Source: Dyella_A sp035685805 (lineage in GTDB: Bacteria; Pseudomonadota; Gammaproteobacteria; Xanthomonadales; Rhodanobacteraceae). From it: a stretch of 64,000 bases of DNA. Position 1 is the first letter of the stretch. Every line of letters starts with the position of its first letter. Where the stretch lies: positions 1 through 64,000 of the forward strand of contig NZ_DASSAB010000028.1 in NCBI RefSeq assembly GCF_035685805.1, read 5' to 3'. A program made the position numbers and the translations under genes. The notes under the pieces were generated by a model. The model made no database searches, had not been told where the DNA came from, and saw only the letters and a list, made by a program, of their open reading frames with translations. Shown piece by piece: positions 35,574 through 46,918 of the stretch.

Positions 35574-37781
35574 TCAGAACGTGAGCCGCGCGCCCAGCAT
35601 CAGGCTGCGGCCGGGGCCGGGCTCGAAGTAGCGGCCGTTGCCATCGTTGACGATCACCGAGCCGATGATGCGGCGATCGGCGAGATTGTCGACGCGCGCG
35701 CTGAGGTCCAGCGTGGTGTCGTCTCCGAGCATGAAGATGTAGCCCACGTCCAGATCGACCAGCGCGTAGCCGGCAGCGCGATCGGTGCCGGTGTCGTTGA
35801 CGGTGACCGAGCCGACGCCGGTGAGCGTGATGCCCTCGCGCCAGCCGCTGCCGTCGCCGTGCGCCAGCCGCAGCGAGCCGTAGTCCTGCGGCACGCCGGG
35901 CATGCGCGAGCCGGCGGCGATCGGCGTGCCGGGCACCGGACAGGGCGAGCCGGTGCAGGCGAGGAAATCGTTGCGGAAGCGCGCCCGCAGGTGGGTATAG
36001 CCGGCGCTCAGGCGCCAGCCCGCCGCCAGCTCGCCGTTTGCCGCCAGCTCGATGCCCTCGCGGCGCGTATCGCCCACGTTGCGGTAGGTCGAGCGGCCGT
36101 TGACGTTGGTGGCCACCGCCAGCGCGTCGCGGGTGTCGGCGCGGAACAGCGCGGCATCGAACTCGAGGTCGCGGGCCGCCTGCCATTTCGTGCCGATCTC
36201 GACGTTTCGGCTGCGCGCGGGCTTGAGGTCGAACGCGAGCCCCGGCCGGCCATCGCTGCGGTAACCCAGCTCGTTGTAGCTGGGTGTCTCGAAACCCTTG
36301 CCGAAACTGGCGTAGATGCGCAGGTTGTCGGCGGGGCGGAACTGCAGGCCGACCACCGGCGTGGTCGCCTGGTAGCTCACCTGACCGCTGTCGTCGGGAT
36401 TGTCCGCCGTGATGTAGAAATCGTGCTCGCTGAAGCGCACCTCGTCATGGCGCAAGCCCAGCAGCAGCGACCATTGGGGCACGAAGTGCCAGTAGAACTG
36501 GGCGTACTCGGCCACGTTGTTGACGTTGTCGTGCTCGTTGCGGCGCAGCGCGCCCTTCACCCCGAGCGTGTCGCCGATGAAGTTCTCGTAGCCGGTGCGG
36601 CGCTGGATCTGGTAGTCGCCGCTGGCGCCGAGCACGGTCTCGAAGTCGCCGCCGGCCAGCTCGCCGCGATGGGTCCAGCGCAGGTCGGCGCCGCCGTAGT
36701 TGGTGGCCGGTGAAATCACCCCGCCGGACTGCAGCGGGTTCTTCTGCACGAAGGTGGGAATGGACAGGTACTGGATGATGCTGCGCTGCCCGTAATAGGC
36801 CATCGCGCGCAGCCGGTCGGCCTGGTCCAGCGCCTGCTCGTAGATCAGCCCGAGCTGGTTCTGCTCGGCGCTCTTGCGCGTGTTGTAGAGCGCTGACACG
36901 GCGGTGGACTGGCGCCGGTCCTGCTTGACCTGCTCGCGGGTGAGGCCGAGCGGGTCCTGCGTGTCGGGCTGGTCGATGCGGTTGAGCACCACGGTGAGCT
37001 TGCGCTGCTCGCCGAGGTCGATGCCGAACTTGGCGTTGTCCGACTCGCGCCGCACGCGGCTGTGCTCGCGGTAGCCGCCGGAGATGAATTCGGAGGCGGC
37101 GACGTTGTAGTCCACCGGGCCGACGATGCCGCGCGTGTTGGCCATCAGCCGGAAGCTGTCGTAGCTGCCGCCGTACACGCCCAGCGTGGTCTGCGGCGTG
37201 GCGGTGCCGTCGGCGCTGTAGAGCTGGATCACGCCGCCGGCGGCGTTGCCGTAGAGCACCGAGAACGGCCCGCGCAGCACTTCCACGCGATCGGCCGAAT
37301 CGAGGTTGAACTGCGACACCTGGCCCTGGCCGTCGGGCAGCGTCGAGGGGATGCCGTCCATGAAAATGCGCGTGCTGCGCACGCCGAAGGTGGAGCGCGA
37401 GCCGAAGCCGCGGATCGAGATCTGCTCGTCCTGCGCGTAGTTCTGCCGGTCGCGGGCGAGAATGCCCGGCACGCCCACCAGTACCTCGGAGAAATTCACC
37501 CCGGGCTGGCCGGCCGCGGCCGGATCCACGGCCACCACGCTGAGCGAGGCCGGCACGTCGAACGGCGGGATGTCGAGCCGGCTGGCGTTGACCTGCACGG
37601 CTGGCAGCGGCGTGCCGCGTTCGGCCAGCGGCTGCTGCTGCGCCCGCGACGGGGATGCCACGGCCAGCGCCGCCAGCGTCAGCGACGTGGCCAGTGCGGT
37701 GCGCGCCAGGCTCGGGGCCGGCGCCGCTGCCACAGGGGTTGGGCCGCGCGGGAAAGTTGCGCGTGCGCCGATGTCGTCCAT
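35574..37781 (-). CDS. TonB-dependent outer-membrane receptor (FecA/siderophore type)
   Basis: 735 aa. Signal peptide region with hydrophobic core TALATSLTLAALAVA and cleavage near SRA-QQQ (~47). The plug domain (~75-190) has VNFSEVLVGVPGIL, EQISIRGFGSRSTFG, RVEVLRGPFSVLYGNAAGG and VIQLYS; the 22-strand barrel runs to the terminal LMLGARLTF. Plug and barrel features are those of ferric-siderophore receptors (FhuE/FecA-like); the ligand is unproven. It is transcribed away from the acyl-CoA ligase side, and the downstream B12 riboswitch belongs to nrdA, not to this gene. A CTGGAG ribosome site precedes ATG. Confidence 0.92.
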   Translation of the reverse strand: MDDIGARATFPRGPTPVAAAPAPSLARTALATSLTLAALAVASPSRAQQQPLAERGTPLPAVQVNASRLDIPPFDVPASLSVVAVDPAAAGQPGVNFSEVLVGVPGILARDRQNYAQDEQISIRGFGSRSTFGVRSTRIFMDGIPSTLPDGQGQVSQFNLDSADRVEVLRGPFSVLYGNAAGGVIQLYSADGTATPQTTLGVYGGSYDSFRLMANTRGIVGPVDYNVAASEFISGGYREHSRVRRESDNAKFGIDLGEQRKLTVVLNRIDQPDTQDPLGLTREQVKQDRRQSTAVSALYNTRKSAEQNQLGLIYEQALDQADRLRAMAYYGQRSIIQYLSIPTFVQKNPLQSGGVISPATNYGGADLRWTHRGELAGGDFETVLGASGDYQIQRRTGYENFIGDTLGVKGALRRNEHDNVNNVAEYAQFYWHFVPQWSLLLGLRHDEVRFSEHDFYITADNPDDSGQVSYQATTPVVGLQFRPADNLRIYASFGKGFETPSYNELGYRSDGRPGLAFDLKPARSRNVEIGTKWQAARDLEFDAALFRADTRDALAVATNVNGRSTYRNVGDTRREGIELAANGELAAGWRLSAGYTHLRARFRNDFLACTGSPCPVPGTPIAAGSRMPGVPQDYGSLRLAHGDGSGWREGITLTGVGSVTVNDTGTDRAAGYALVDLDVGYIFMLGDDTTLDLSARVDNLADRRIIGSVIVNDGNGRYFEPGPGRSLMLGARLTF

Positions 37782-37888
37782 CTGATGAGTCTCCAGGAAG
37801 AGCAAAGTCGGCCATGGTGGCCGGCCGCGCGTCTCGCGGCGGTCAAGGCCGGCGGCGCGTGCGGCGGTACCGTCGGGCGTGGCGTCGG

Positions 37889-38275
37889 TTACGGCACGAT
37901 GCTGACGTCGATCTCGATCGGGTAGGGCGCCGGTTGCTTCGGTGGCGCTGGCAGCGTCCATGACGAGAAGCTGCTGGTCAGGCAGGCGGCCACCGGCGTC
38001 AGCGGTTGGGCCAGCACGCGTGCAGGCTTGCCGTCCGCGCCGACGGACGCGACGAGCGTGAACGGCGACTTGTCCGCCGGCGCATTGCGGGTGATGCAGT
38101 CCTTCAATGCGTCGGTCATTGGCGTACCGATCTGCGCCCACAGCGCCTTCTGGTAGGCCGGCCCGCTGGCGGCGGCTTCCGCCAGGCGACCTTGCAGCAC
38201 GCGGTCGTGAAAGTCGTCGGCCGCGGCTGCGGGCAGCGACGCCATCAGCAGCGCAAGGGTGATGAGGTTTGGCAT
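37889..38275 (-). CDS. Small exported protein of unknown function
   Basis: 128 aa. Signal peptide MPNLITLALLMASLPAAAA-DD (cleavage ~19). The mature part has two cysteines (DCITRN, AACLTSS), which may form a disulfide, and ends with PAPYPIEIDVSIVP. The sequence LVASVGADGKPARVLAQP resembles proteins in which a C-terminal domain of TonB type is exposed, but I cannot assign a family. It is 107 bp upstream of the TonB receptor on the same strand and may be co-expressed with it. Confidence 0.72.
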   Translation of the reverse strand: MPNLITLALLMASLPAAAADDFHDRVLQGRLAEAAASGPAYQKALWAQIGTPMTDALKDCITRNAPADKSPFTLVASVGADGKPARVLAQPLTPVAACLTSSFSSWTLPAPPKQPAPYPIEIDVSIVP

Positions 38276-38342
38276 GATCGTGGTTCAGTCCGGCAAAGCG
38301 GTGAAAGTAGCAGCAGCCGGTTGCCCCGCGCAGGAGCCACGC

Positions 38343-40012
<1,670 letters not shown>

Positions 40013-40016
<4 letters not shown>

Positions 40017-40882
40017 AGCCGCCCGAGCCGGCCGGCCTCGTAGTCCTGCACCACGCGCATCACTTCCTGGCGCGTGTTCATGACGAACGGGCCGTGCTGC
40101 ACCAGCGGCTCGTTGATTGCCGCGCCGGCGACCACCACCAGATGCGAGCGCGTGCCGACGCCACGGATGCGCAGTTGCACGTCGGCCAGATGGGCGCCGG
40201 CGGTGACCGCGGTGGTCGCCGGCAGCGCGCGGGTGCCGGCGCCGTCCGCTTCCAGCGCCAGTTCGCCAGACAGCGCATACACCCAGGCATTCCAGCCCGC
40301 CGGCAGCGGCAACGCGACGGTGGCGCCGGCATCGACGCGACCGTCCAGGATCAGCAGCGGCTGTGGCAGCACCAGCGGTGAACGCACCGCACCGAGCTGG
40401 CCCGCCAGCAGGCGCAGGCGGCTGCCGGGCAGGGCGATCAGCGGCACCTTGGCGGCAGCCAGATGAAAGCTCGCCGGCGGCTGCTGCTTGAGGTCGCTGG
40501 GCGAGTTGACCAGGATCTGCAGCGCGTCGAGCGAGAGCGACTCGCCGCGCGCCCGCGCCTGGCGCACCACACCGCGCCCGGCCAGCGTCCAGTGCAGGTC
40601 GCCGGGCCGGATGCAGTGCCGCGCGCCGGCGCTGTCGACGCTCTCGATTTCGCCCTGCGCGTGCTCGAACAGCAGCGTCGCCACCGACAACCCCGCATGC
40701 GGCAGCGGTTCCATCTCCGGCCCCGCCGACTGCACGTGGTCGACCACCAGCAACGGCGACATGCCGCGGTCGAACGCGTCGTGGCGGAACTGGCGCAGCC
40801 GTCCGCCGGCGCCGGCCGGATGGACGCGCGGTTGCAGGGGACGGGAGAACACCGGGTCGCGGGCGGGCAAGGGGCCGTACAT
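40013..40882 (-). CDS. Pirin family protein
   Basis: 289 aa, two cupin domains. The N-terminal half has the pirin signature DHVQSAGPEMEPLPHAGLSVATLLFEHAQGEIE, but the metal-binding HxHxH set seen in canonical pirins (around HPHRGFETVTY) is replaced in part by PLPHAGLSVATL, so metal binding may be altered. Pirins bind iron and some are quercetinases or redox regulators; function here is unknown. The ATG begins MYGPLPARDPVFSRPL; a GTG ten codons upstream is an alternative. Converges with the acyl-CoA ligase. Confidence 0.85.
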
Positions 40883-41018
40883 GGCGTGCCTGGGGGGAGG
40901 GTGACGCCGCACTGTGCCGTGGTTGCGCCCGGCCGGCTGTGGCGTGGGTCACGGCACGGCGTCCACCGTCGCCACCGCGTACCCGGTTGTGTGCCCGTTC
41001 ACTCCCCGGGCAGGCGCC

Positions 41019-42806
41019 TCAGGCGGTGGGCGACGCGCGGCGTGCGAGCCAGCCGGCGATCTCTGCGGCCGGCATCGGCCGCGCGATGTGGAAACCCTGC
41101 ACTTCGTCGCAGGCCATCCGGCGCACCGCCTCGAAGATCTGCGGCGTTTCCACGCCTTCGACCACCACCCGGAAACCCAGCTCGTGCGCCAGCTCCGCCA
41201 TCGCCCGCACGATCGCGCCATCGTGCCGGCTGGCGCCCATGGCGCGCACGAACGACTGGTCGATCTTCAGGCTGGTGGCCGGCATCTGGCGCAGCGAGGT
41301 GAGGTTGCTGTAGCCGGTGCCGAAATCGTCGATGGCGATGCCGACACCCAGCGCGCGGATCGCCGCCAGGTGCTCGCGGGTGGTGTCGGAGTGTTCCAGC
41401 AGCGTGCTTTCGGTGAACTCCAGCTCGATCGCATCCAGCGCCACCTGATGGCTGGCCGCCACCGCGGTGAGCTGGTCGATCAGCTCGGCGCCCAGGTCGC
41501 TGCTGGAGACGTTCAACGAGAGCTTGAGCTCCAGCCCCTGGCGATGCCATGCCGCCAGCTGGGCGATCGCCTGGCGCAGCACCCAAAGGGTAAGCGTGCG
41601 CATCAGCCCGGCCTGCTCGGCCAGCGCAATGAAGCGCCCCGGCGGAATCGCCCCCAGCGTCGGATGCTGCCAGCGCGCCAGCGCCTCCACCGCCACGCAG
41701 CGGCCGCTGGCCAGCTCCACGCGCGGCTGGTAGTGCAGGTCCAGCTCGGTGCCTTCGCCGAGGGCGGCCGCCAGCTCGGTGACCAGGAAAAACTCCTGCC
41801 GGTGCTGCTCGTCGTCCGCCGGTTCGTAGATCGACCAGCCGCGCACGCAGTGCTGCGCGGCGTGGGTGGCGCTCATCACCAGGCGCAGCGGATCGCCGCC
41901 GTCGAGCTCGCGCACGTCCATCTGCAGCAGCCCCACGCCCGGCTGCAGGGTGAGCGGAATGCCCAGGCAGTCGAACGGCTGGCGCAGCCGATGCACCAGC
42001 GCGTCCAGCTGCGCGGCGTCGACCGTGTGCGGGGTGTCCGGCAGCACCGCGGCAAAGCGGTGGCTGCCGACCTGGTAGAGGTGCGTATGCCGCGGCATCC
42101 ACAACTGCACGCGGGCGGCCACGTCGCGCAGCAGTTCGTCCGCGTAGGCGTGCCCGAGCGCCCGCACGAACGCGTTGAAGCGGCTGACCGGCGCCACGTC
42201 GATCGCCAGCAGCCAGGCCCGGTGCGCGCCGCCGCGCTGGCGCGCGCGCAGGTCTTCGAAGAACGCATTGCGGTGGGGCAGCTGGGTGACCGGATCGGTG
42301 CGACCGAGGTAGCTGCCCAGCACCAGCCCGGTGCCGGCCAGTTCGGCAGCGTCGCGCAGGTCGTCGCGCTCCTTGGGCGTGAGGCCGTCGCGCGGCGCGT
42401 AGTCCATCACGCAGAGCGCGCCGACGTGCTGGCCGCTGAGCGTGTAGACCGGTTCGCTGGCGAAGAAGCGCATCGCGGCCAGGCCTACATCGGTGAGCAG
42501 CGGTGCCTGGCCGAAGCGCTGGTCGGCCTGGGTGTCGAGCACGACCTGGGTGCCGTCGCGCCGCGCCGCCTCCACGTAGAGCGGGTGCAGCGCATGCGGC
42601 GAGTGCGGGCGCTGCGCATCGTCGGCGCTGAACCAGTAGGAGCTGCCGGTGGCCAGCACCAGCGACACCACCGGGGCACGCAGCGAGTGCGCGGCCAGCC
42701 GCGCCACCGCGTCGAACCCGGGCACGGCGAAGCCTTCGGCGGTGTCGTCAGCTGCCGTGACCGCACCGCCGGGCGCATCCGCTGGCGTGCCGGGTTCGCT
42801 TGCCAT
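41019..42806 (-). CDS. GAF-GGDEF(degenerate)-EAL cyclic-di-GMP protein
   Basis: 595 aa, cytosolic. GAF sensor domain at ~25-160 (SLVLATGSSYWFSADD, FFASEPVYTLSGQHVGALCVMDYAP). A GGDEF domain at ~170-310 has the active motif replaced by VGSHRFAAVL, so no cyclase activity is expected. The EAL domain (~340-590) is intact: EALARW, NVSSSDLG, ELEFTESTLLEH, IDDFGTGYS, KIDQSF and VVEGVET. It likely hydrolyses c-di-GMP, with the GAF domain sensing a small molecule or redox state. It stands alone and divergent from ompW. Confidence 0.93.
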   Translation of the reverse strand: MASEPGTPADAPGGAVTAADDTAEGFAVPGFDAVARLAAHSLRAPVVSLVLATGSSYWFSADDAQRPHSPHALHPLYVEAARRDGTQVVLDTQADQRFGQAPLLTDVGLAAMRFFASEPVYTLSGQHVGALCVMDYAPRDGLTPKERDDLRDAAELAGTGLVLGSYLGRTDPVTQLPHRNAFFEDLRARQRGGAHRAWLLAIDVAPVSRFNAFVRALGHAYADELLRDVAARVQLWMPRHTHLYQVGSHRFAAVLPDTPHTVDAAQLDALVHRLRQPFDCLGIPLTLQPGVGLLQMDVRELDGGDPLRLVMSATHAAQHCVRGWSIYEPADDEQHRQEFFLVTELAAALGEGTELDLHYQPRVELASGRCVAVEALARWQHPTLGAIPPGRFIALAEQAGLMRTLTLWVLRQAIAQLAAWHRQGLELKLSLNVSSSDLGAELIDQLTAVAASHQVALDAIELEFTESTLLEHSDTTREHLAAIRALGVGIAIDDFGTGYSNLTSLRQMPATSLKIDQSFVRAMGASRHDGAIVRAMAELAHELGFRVVVEGVETPQIFEAVRRMACDEVQGFHIARPMPAAEIAGWLARRASPTA

Positions 42807-42982
42807 GCCGGTTCCCTGTCGTCCTGCCGGGAGCGAGCGCTCCCGCGACGCATGTGAATTTAGTCCAGATTCAGCCTTTTCGGCGGGTCGCCACGTATCT
42901 GAAGCGCCGCCGGCGATCGCCGGGCGGTCGCCGGCGCGCGACGCGCCGGCGCCCCTTCCCCATGTACGTACGGAGAGTCCCC

Positions 42983-43618
42983 ATGAAAGCACTGTCCCTG
43001 ACGCTTCTCGCCGGCACCCTGCTCGCCGCCACGGCCGCCACGGCCGGCACGGCGACGGCCCAGAGTGCCACCGGCCCGGGCTTCTACGGCGCCATCGGCT
43101 ATCACAACGTGAGCCCCAAGAGCGGCAACGGGACGCTGGCCGGCGTGCTCAGCAGCGACATCGACAGCGACGCCGAGCCGACCCTCACCCTGGGCTACCA
43201 GTTCGACCGCAACTGGAGCGCGGAAGCCTGGCTGCCGCTGACCAAGTTCAAGCATGACGTCAGCCTGGACGGCAGCAAGTCCGCCAGCATCAAGCACATG
43301 CCGTATCTGTTCACGGCGCAGTACCACTTCCTGCCCGGCAGCACGGTGCAGCCGTTTGTGGGTGCCGGCTATGGATTCGTCAATGTCAGCGGCGAGCGCA
43401 CCACCGGCCCGCTCACCGGCACGTCGCTCAACGTCAAGAGCGGCGACGGCTTCGTCGGCCAGTTCGGCGTCGACTTCTACGCCAGCGAGAACGTGTTCGT
43501 GCGTGCCGACGCCCGCTACTTCGACTGGAAGAGCAAGGTCGAGCTCAACGGCGCCGGCATCGGCGAGGTCAAGGTCAACCCGTGGATCTACGGCGTGAGC
43601 GTGGGCTACCGCTTCTGA
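42983..43618 (+). CDS. ompW: OmpW family outer-membrane protein
   Basis: 211 aa. Signal peptide to ...AGTATA-QS (~27), then an eight-strand beta barrel: GPGFYGAIGYHNVSP, LTLGYQFDRNWSAEAWLP, YLFTAQYHFLPGSTVQPFVGAGYGFVNV, FGVDFYASENVFVRADARYF and the terminal GVSVGYRF. OmpW is a small hydrophobic-solute channel and phage/colicin receptor that responds to stress. CGGAGAG lies before ATG. It is followed by a 13-bp terminator. Confidence 0.94.
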   Translation: MKALSLTLLAGTLLAATAATAGTATAQSATGPGFYGAIGYHNVSPKSGNGTLAGVLSSDIDSDAEPTLTLGYQFDRNWSAEAWLPLTKFKHDVSLDGSKSASIKHMPYLFTAQYHFLPGSTVQPFVGAGYGFVNVSGERTTGPLTGTSLNVKSGDGFVGQFGVDFYASENVFVRADARYFDWKSKVELNGAGIGEVKVNPWIYGVSVGYRF

Positions 43619-43649
43619 TCCCCCCGGCCATGGACTCCCGTGGCCATCC

Positions 43650-43679
43650 ACAAACGGCCGCCGTGAGGCGGCCGTTTGT
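43650..43679. terminator. 13-bp perfect hairpin, shared terminator
   Basis: ACAAACGGCCGCC/GGCGGCCGTTTGT with loop GTGA, between the converging ompW and zapE genes. Confidence 0.85.
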
Positions 43680-43694
43680 GCCTGCACCTGGCGA

Positions 43695-44807
43695 CTACTC
43701 CGGCCGGTGCGGTTCGGCGAGGTAATCCTCGCTCTGCATCTCGATCAGCCGCGACTCGGTGCGGCCGAACTCCGCGCGCAGGCGCTCGCCGTCGTACAGC
43801 TCGGTGATAGGCGCGGCGGCCGACAGCACCAGCTTCACGCGGCGGTCGTAGAACTCGTCCACCAGCTGCACGAAGCGCTTGGCCGCGTCTTCGCTGTAGA
43901 CGGTGAACTGCGGCACGTTGGAGATGATGATGGCGGCCGCCGCGCGCGCCAGCGCGATGTAGTCGGCCACCGCCCGGGGGCCTTCGCACAACGCGTCGAA
44001 GGCGAACCAGAGCACGCCGTCGGCGCGCCGCCGGACCGGCACGGCGCGGCCGTTCAGGGTGATCTGGCCGCCGTCGACCGGCGCGTCCTGCGCCTGGCTG
44101 GAGAATATGCGGGCCAGCGCGCGTTCGGCCTCGGCGCCGGGGGGCGTAAGGTAGACCGGCGCCTGGCTCAGCGCGCGCAGGCGCCAGTCGCGCGAGGAGG
44201 CCATCTCCACCACATGGCAATGGGTCTCCAGCAGCGCGATGGCGGGCAGGAATCGCGCGCGCTGCAGGCCATCGCGGTAGAGGTTGCCCGGCGCCGTGTT
44301 GGAGGTGGTGACCAGGCTGACGCCGCGCGCGAACAGCGCATCGAGCAGGGTGCCCAGGATCATCGCATCGCCGATGTCGCTCACCAGGAACTCGTCCAGG
44401 CACAGCACGCGGCAGCGTGCCGCGATTCGTGCGGCAACCTCCGGCAGCGGATCGGCCCGCTCGCCCAGTTCGCGCAGCTGGCCGTGCACCTCGCCCATGA
44501 AGCGATGGAAGTGCCGGCGCAGCGCCAGCCCGGGCGGCAGGGCGGAAACGAACAGGTCCATCAGGAAGGTCTTGCCGCGCCCCACGCCGCCCCACAGGTA
44601 CAGCCCCGGCACCGGGGGCACCGGTTCGCTGGCGAGCAGATTCTTCAGCCGGCCCAGCAGCCCGGGCGACTCCGGTGCCGCCTGCAGGGCCGCGTGCAGG
44701 CGGTCGAATTCGACCAGCACGGCCAGTTGCGCCGGGTCGCTCTCCCAGCGGTGCGCGGCCACGCCCTCGTGATAGCGCGCGCTCGGCGCGTTGCTCGGAT
44801 CGGTCAT
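43695..44807 (-). CDS. zapE: Cell division ATPase ZapE (AFG1 family)
   Basis: 370 aa. Walker A GGVGRGKT at 73-80, Walker B VLCLDEF near 134-140, sensor region LVTTSNTAPGNLY, arginine finger region RDGLQRARFLP, and C-terminal LYDGERLRAEFGRTESRLIEMQS. ZapE associates with the divisome and affects Z-ring assembly, mainly in stress or low oxygen. It is cytosolic. It lies 21 bp downstream of the alpha/beta hydrolase gene on the same strand, so likely an operon. Confidence 0.95.
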   Translation of the reverse strand: MTDPSNAPSARYHEGVAAHRWESDPAQLAVLVEFDRLHAALQAAPESPGLLGRLKNLLASEPVPPVPGLYLWGGVGRGKTFLMDLFVSALPPGLALRRHFHRFMGEVHGQLRELGERADPLPEVAARIAARCRVLCLDEFLVSDIGDAMILGTLLDALFARGVSLVTTSNTAPGNLYRDGLQRARFLPAIALLETHCHVVEMASSRDWRLRALSQAPVYLTPPGAEAERALARIFSSQAQDAPVDGGQITLNGRAVPVRRRADGVLWFAFDALCEGPRAVADYIALARAAAAIIISNVPQFTVYSEDAAKRFVQLVDEFYDRRVKLVLSAAAPITELYDGERLRAEFGRTESRLIEMQSEDYLAEPHRPE

Positions 44808-44828
44808 CGGCGTGCGGCGGTGGTGTGC

Positions 44829-45515
44829 TCAGCCACGCTCGGGCGGCAGCCAGTGGCGCACGGCGTTTTTCACCGCGCCGCGCAGGTCCATCAGGCGCCG
44901 GTGGAAGAAGTGCCCGGTCTCGGGCATGCGCACCAGCTCGGGCCGGGCCTCCAGGCTGTCGACCCAGTCGAACACCGCCTGCGGCTCGACCACTTCGTCT
45001 TCCTCGCCCATCACCACCAGCCACGGGCAGTCCGGCAATGCGAAGCCTTCGAACGGCCAGCGCCCGGCCGGCGGCGCGATGCTGACCAGCGCCGCGGCAT
45101 GCAGCCGCGCCGCGTTGCGGATGGTCACGTAGCTGCCGAACGAAAAGCCGGCCAGCCACAGTGCATCGTCCGGGCGCACGCGGTGCACCCACTGCGCCAC
45201 CGCGGCCAGGTCGTCACCCTCGCCGATGCCTTCGTCGTAGCTGCCGGCCGACTCGCCGGTGCCGCGGAAATTGAAGCGCACCGTGTCCAGGCCCGATTCG
45301 CGTAGCGCGCGCTCGACCATGGTCACCACCTTGTTGTGCATGGTGCCGCCCTGCACCGGGTTGGGGTGGCACACGATGGCGACGGCGCGACGGGCGCCCG
45401 GGCGCGCGGCGACGTCGGTCATCACCTCCAGCGGGCCGGCCGGGCCGTCCAGGAAAAAGCCGGCGGCCTGCTCGGGGAACTGCGCCGGGTCGGCGGGAAG
45501 ATTGGCGTGAGTCAT
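44829..45515 (-). CDS. Alpha/beta hydrolase (YheT/CocE-like small esterase family)
   Basis: 228 aa single-domain hydrolase. Oxyanion/HPNP segment VCHPNPVQGGTMHN, FNFRGTGES, nucleophile S125 in GFSFGSY, acid D173 in MGEEDEVV, and His202 in MPETGHFFHR. The family of KANL3/Tex30-like proteins includes esterases without clear substrates. Cytosolic. Upstream of zapE, with which it is likely co-transcribed. Confidence 0.92.
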   Translation of the reverse strand: MTHANLPADPAQFPEQAAGFFLDGPAGPLEVMTDVAARPGARRAVAIVCHPNPVQGGTMHNKVVTMVERALRESGLDTVRFNFRGTGESAGSYDEGIGEGDDLAAVAQWVHRVRPDDALWLAGFSFGSYVTIRNAARLHAAALVSIAPPAGRWPFEGFALPDCPWLVVMGEEDEVVEPQAVFDWVDSLEARPELVRMPETGHFFHRRLMDLRGAVKNAVRHWLPPERG

Positions 45516-45574
45516 GCCGACGATGATAACTGGCCGGCTTGTTCACCGTCCGTCGCGGCCGCATCTGCTGTGGC

Positions 45575-46225
45575 ATGAACCATCTTGCACATGCGCTGCT
45601 GGCCGGCGACGACGACGCGCTGCGCCTGGGCGGGCTGCTGGGCGATTTCGTGCGCGGATCGCCTGACGACGGGTGGCCGCCCGAGGTGGTCGCCGGCATC
45701 CGTCTGCATCGCGCGATCGACGTGTATACCGACGCCCATCCGCAGGTGCTCGCGGCCAAGGCGCGGCTGGCGCCGCCCTATCGCCGTTACGCCGGCATCC
45801 TGCTGGACATGTGGTTCGATCACTGCCTGGCGCGCGATTTTCCGCGCTGGGCGGCGGTGCCGCTGGCGGATTTCTCCGGCGAGCTGCGGGGCCTGCTGGC
45901 CGATCGCGAACCCCAGTTGCCGCCGGCGCTGCGTCGCTTTCTCGCCTACATGCACGCGCACGACCTGCCGGCGGGCTACGCGCGATCGGACGTGCTGGGG
46001 CGCGCGCTCGCCGGCATCGGCCAGCGCCTGCAGCGGTCCAACCCGCTCGCCGACGCGTTGCCGGTGCTGCAGGCCCAGGCGCCCGCGCTGGACGCGCATT
46101 TCGAGGCGTTTTTTCCGGAGCTGCAGGCGTTCGCTGCCGGCTGGATCGCCCGGGCCACGATCGGACCGCCAGGCATCGCGCCGACGGGCATCGAGGCTGC
46201 AGCGGCGTCGAGCGGCCAGAGCTAG
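45575..46225 (+). CDS. acpH: ACP phosphodiesterase (acyl carrier protein hydrolase)
   Basis: 216 aa, HD-like helical fold: MNHLAHALLAG, LGGLLGDFVRGS, IRLHRAIDVYTDAHP, RRYAGILLDMWFDHCLARDF and DLPAGYARSDVLGRALAGIGQRL are typical of AcpH. It removes the 4'-phosphopantetheine arm of ACP. The first 12 codons of the longer frame are excluded because MNHLAHA is the usual start. A short Ala/Ser tail follows the domain. Confidence 0.93.
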   Translation: MNHLAHALLAGDDDALRLGGLLGDFVRGSPDDGWPPEVVAGIRLHRAIDVYTDAHPQVLAAKARLAPPYRRYAGILLDMWFDHCLARDFPRWAAVPLADFSGELRGLLADREPQLPPALRRFLAYMHAHDLPAGYARSDVLGRALAGIGQRLQRSNPLADALPVLQAQAPALDAHFEAFFPELQAFAAGWIARATIGPPGIAPTGIEAAAASSGQS

Positions 46226-46336
46226 CCGCGATGCTGCCTGCCCGCGTGGTGCCGTGTCACCGCTGGAGGCGGCATGACGGCCGGGTAGCCCGGACCCACC
46301 GACGCTTTCGCCCCCGCGAGCCAATGGACAAATGAA

Positions 46337-46358
46337 AACGCCGCCTTTCGGCGGCGTT
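46337..46358. terminator. Hairpin terminator between acpH and cytochrome c5 genes
   Basis: AACGCCGCC/GGCGGCGTT with a 4-nt loop. The A-tract on the left makes it suitable for the minus-strand cytochrome gene. Confidence 0.75.
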
Positions 46359-46384
46359 CTGCTGCTGACGGATCGGCCCGGCGC

Positions 46385-46918
46385 TCACTTGGCCTGGTCG
46401 GCGATCCAGCTCACCGCGGCCTTCACCTGTTCGTCGGTCAGCGACGGGTTGCCGCCCTTGGCCGGCATCATGTTGCCGTCCGGGCCCTTGTAGCCGTTGA
46501 TCGCGTGCTCGAAAAGGGTGTTCATGCCCTGCGCCAGGCGCGGTGCCCAGGCGGCCTTGTCGCCCAGCTTGGGCGCACCGGCCACACCGGCGGTGTGGCA
46601 GCTGTGGCACAGGTTTTCGTAGATGGTCTTGCCGTCGGTGGTGCCGCCGTAGGCAACCTGCGACGCGGCAGCCTTGGCGGCCGCTTCCGCAGCCGCGGCC
46701 ATGGCGGCGCGACCGGTGTCACCGGCGTACACCGCACCGACCGGCGCGATCCGCGCCATCTGCTGCTTGGCCGCCTCCGGGTTGGTCTCTTTCGGCTCGC
46801 GGTTGTAGATCGCCCAGCCGAGGCTGATCAGCAGCACGGTCAGCACACTCAGCCCGGCAATCAGCATCAGGAACTGACGCATGAAGCTCTGATCGGATTT
46901 GGTCAGGGAACCGCTCAC
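46385..46918 (-). CDS. Cytochrome c5 family protein, membrane-anchored
   Basis: 177 aa. An N-terminal membrane anchor (18-40: FMRQFLMLIAGLSVLTVLLISLG) replaces a cleaved signal. An Ala-rich linker follows, then a class I cytochrome domain: heme site CHSCH (~112-116), axial Met in NMMPAKGG (~155), and the final helix TDEQVKAAVSWIADQ. A small periplasmic-facing electron carrier. The GTG start at 46918 was chosen because GGAG lies 7 nt upstream and it gives VSGSLTKSDQSF before the anchor. Confidence 0.93.
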   Translation of the reverse strand: MSGSLTKSDQSFMRQFLMLIAGLSVLTVLLISLGWAIYNREPKETNPEAAKQQMARIAPVGAVYAGDTGRAAMAAAAEAAAKAAASQVAYGGTTDGKTIYENLCHSCHTAGVAGAPKLGDKAAWAPRLAQGMNTLFEHAINGYKGPDGNMMPAKGGNPSLTDEQVKAAVSWIADQAK

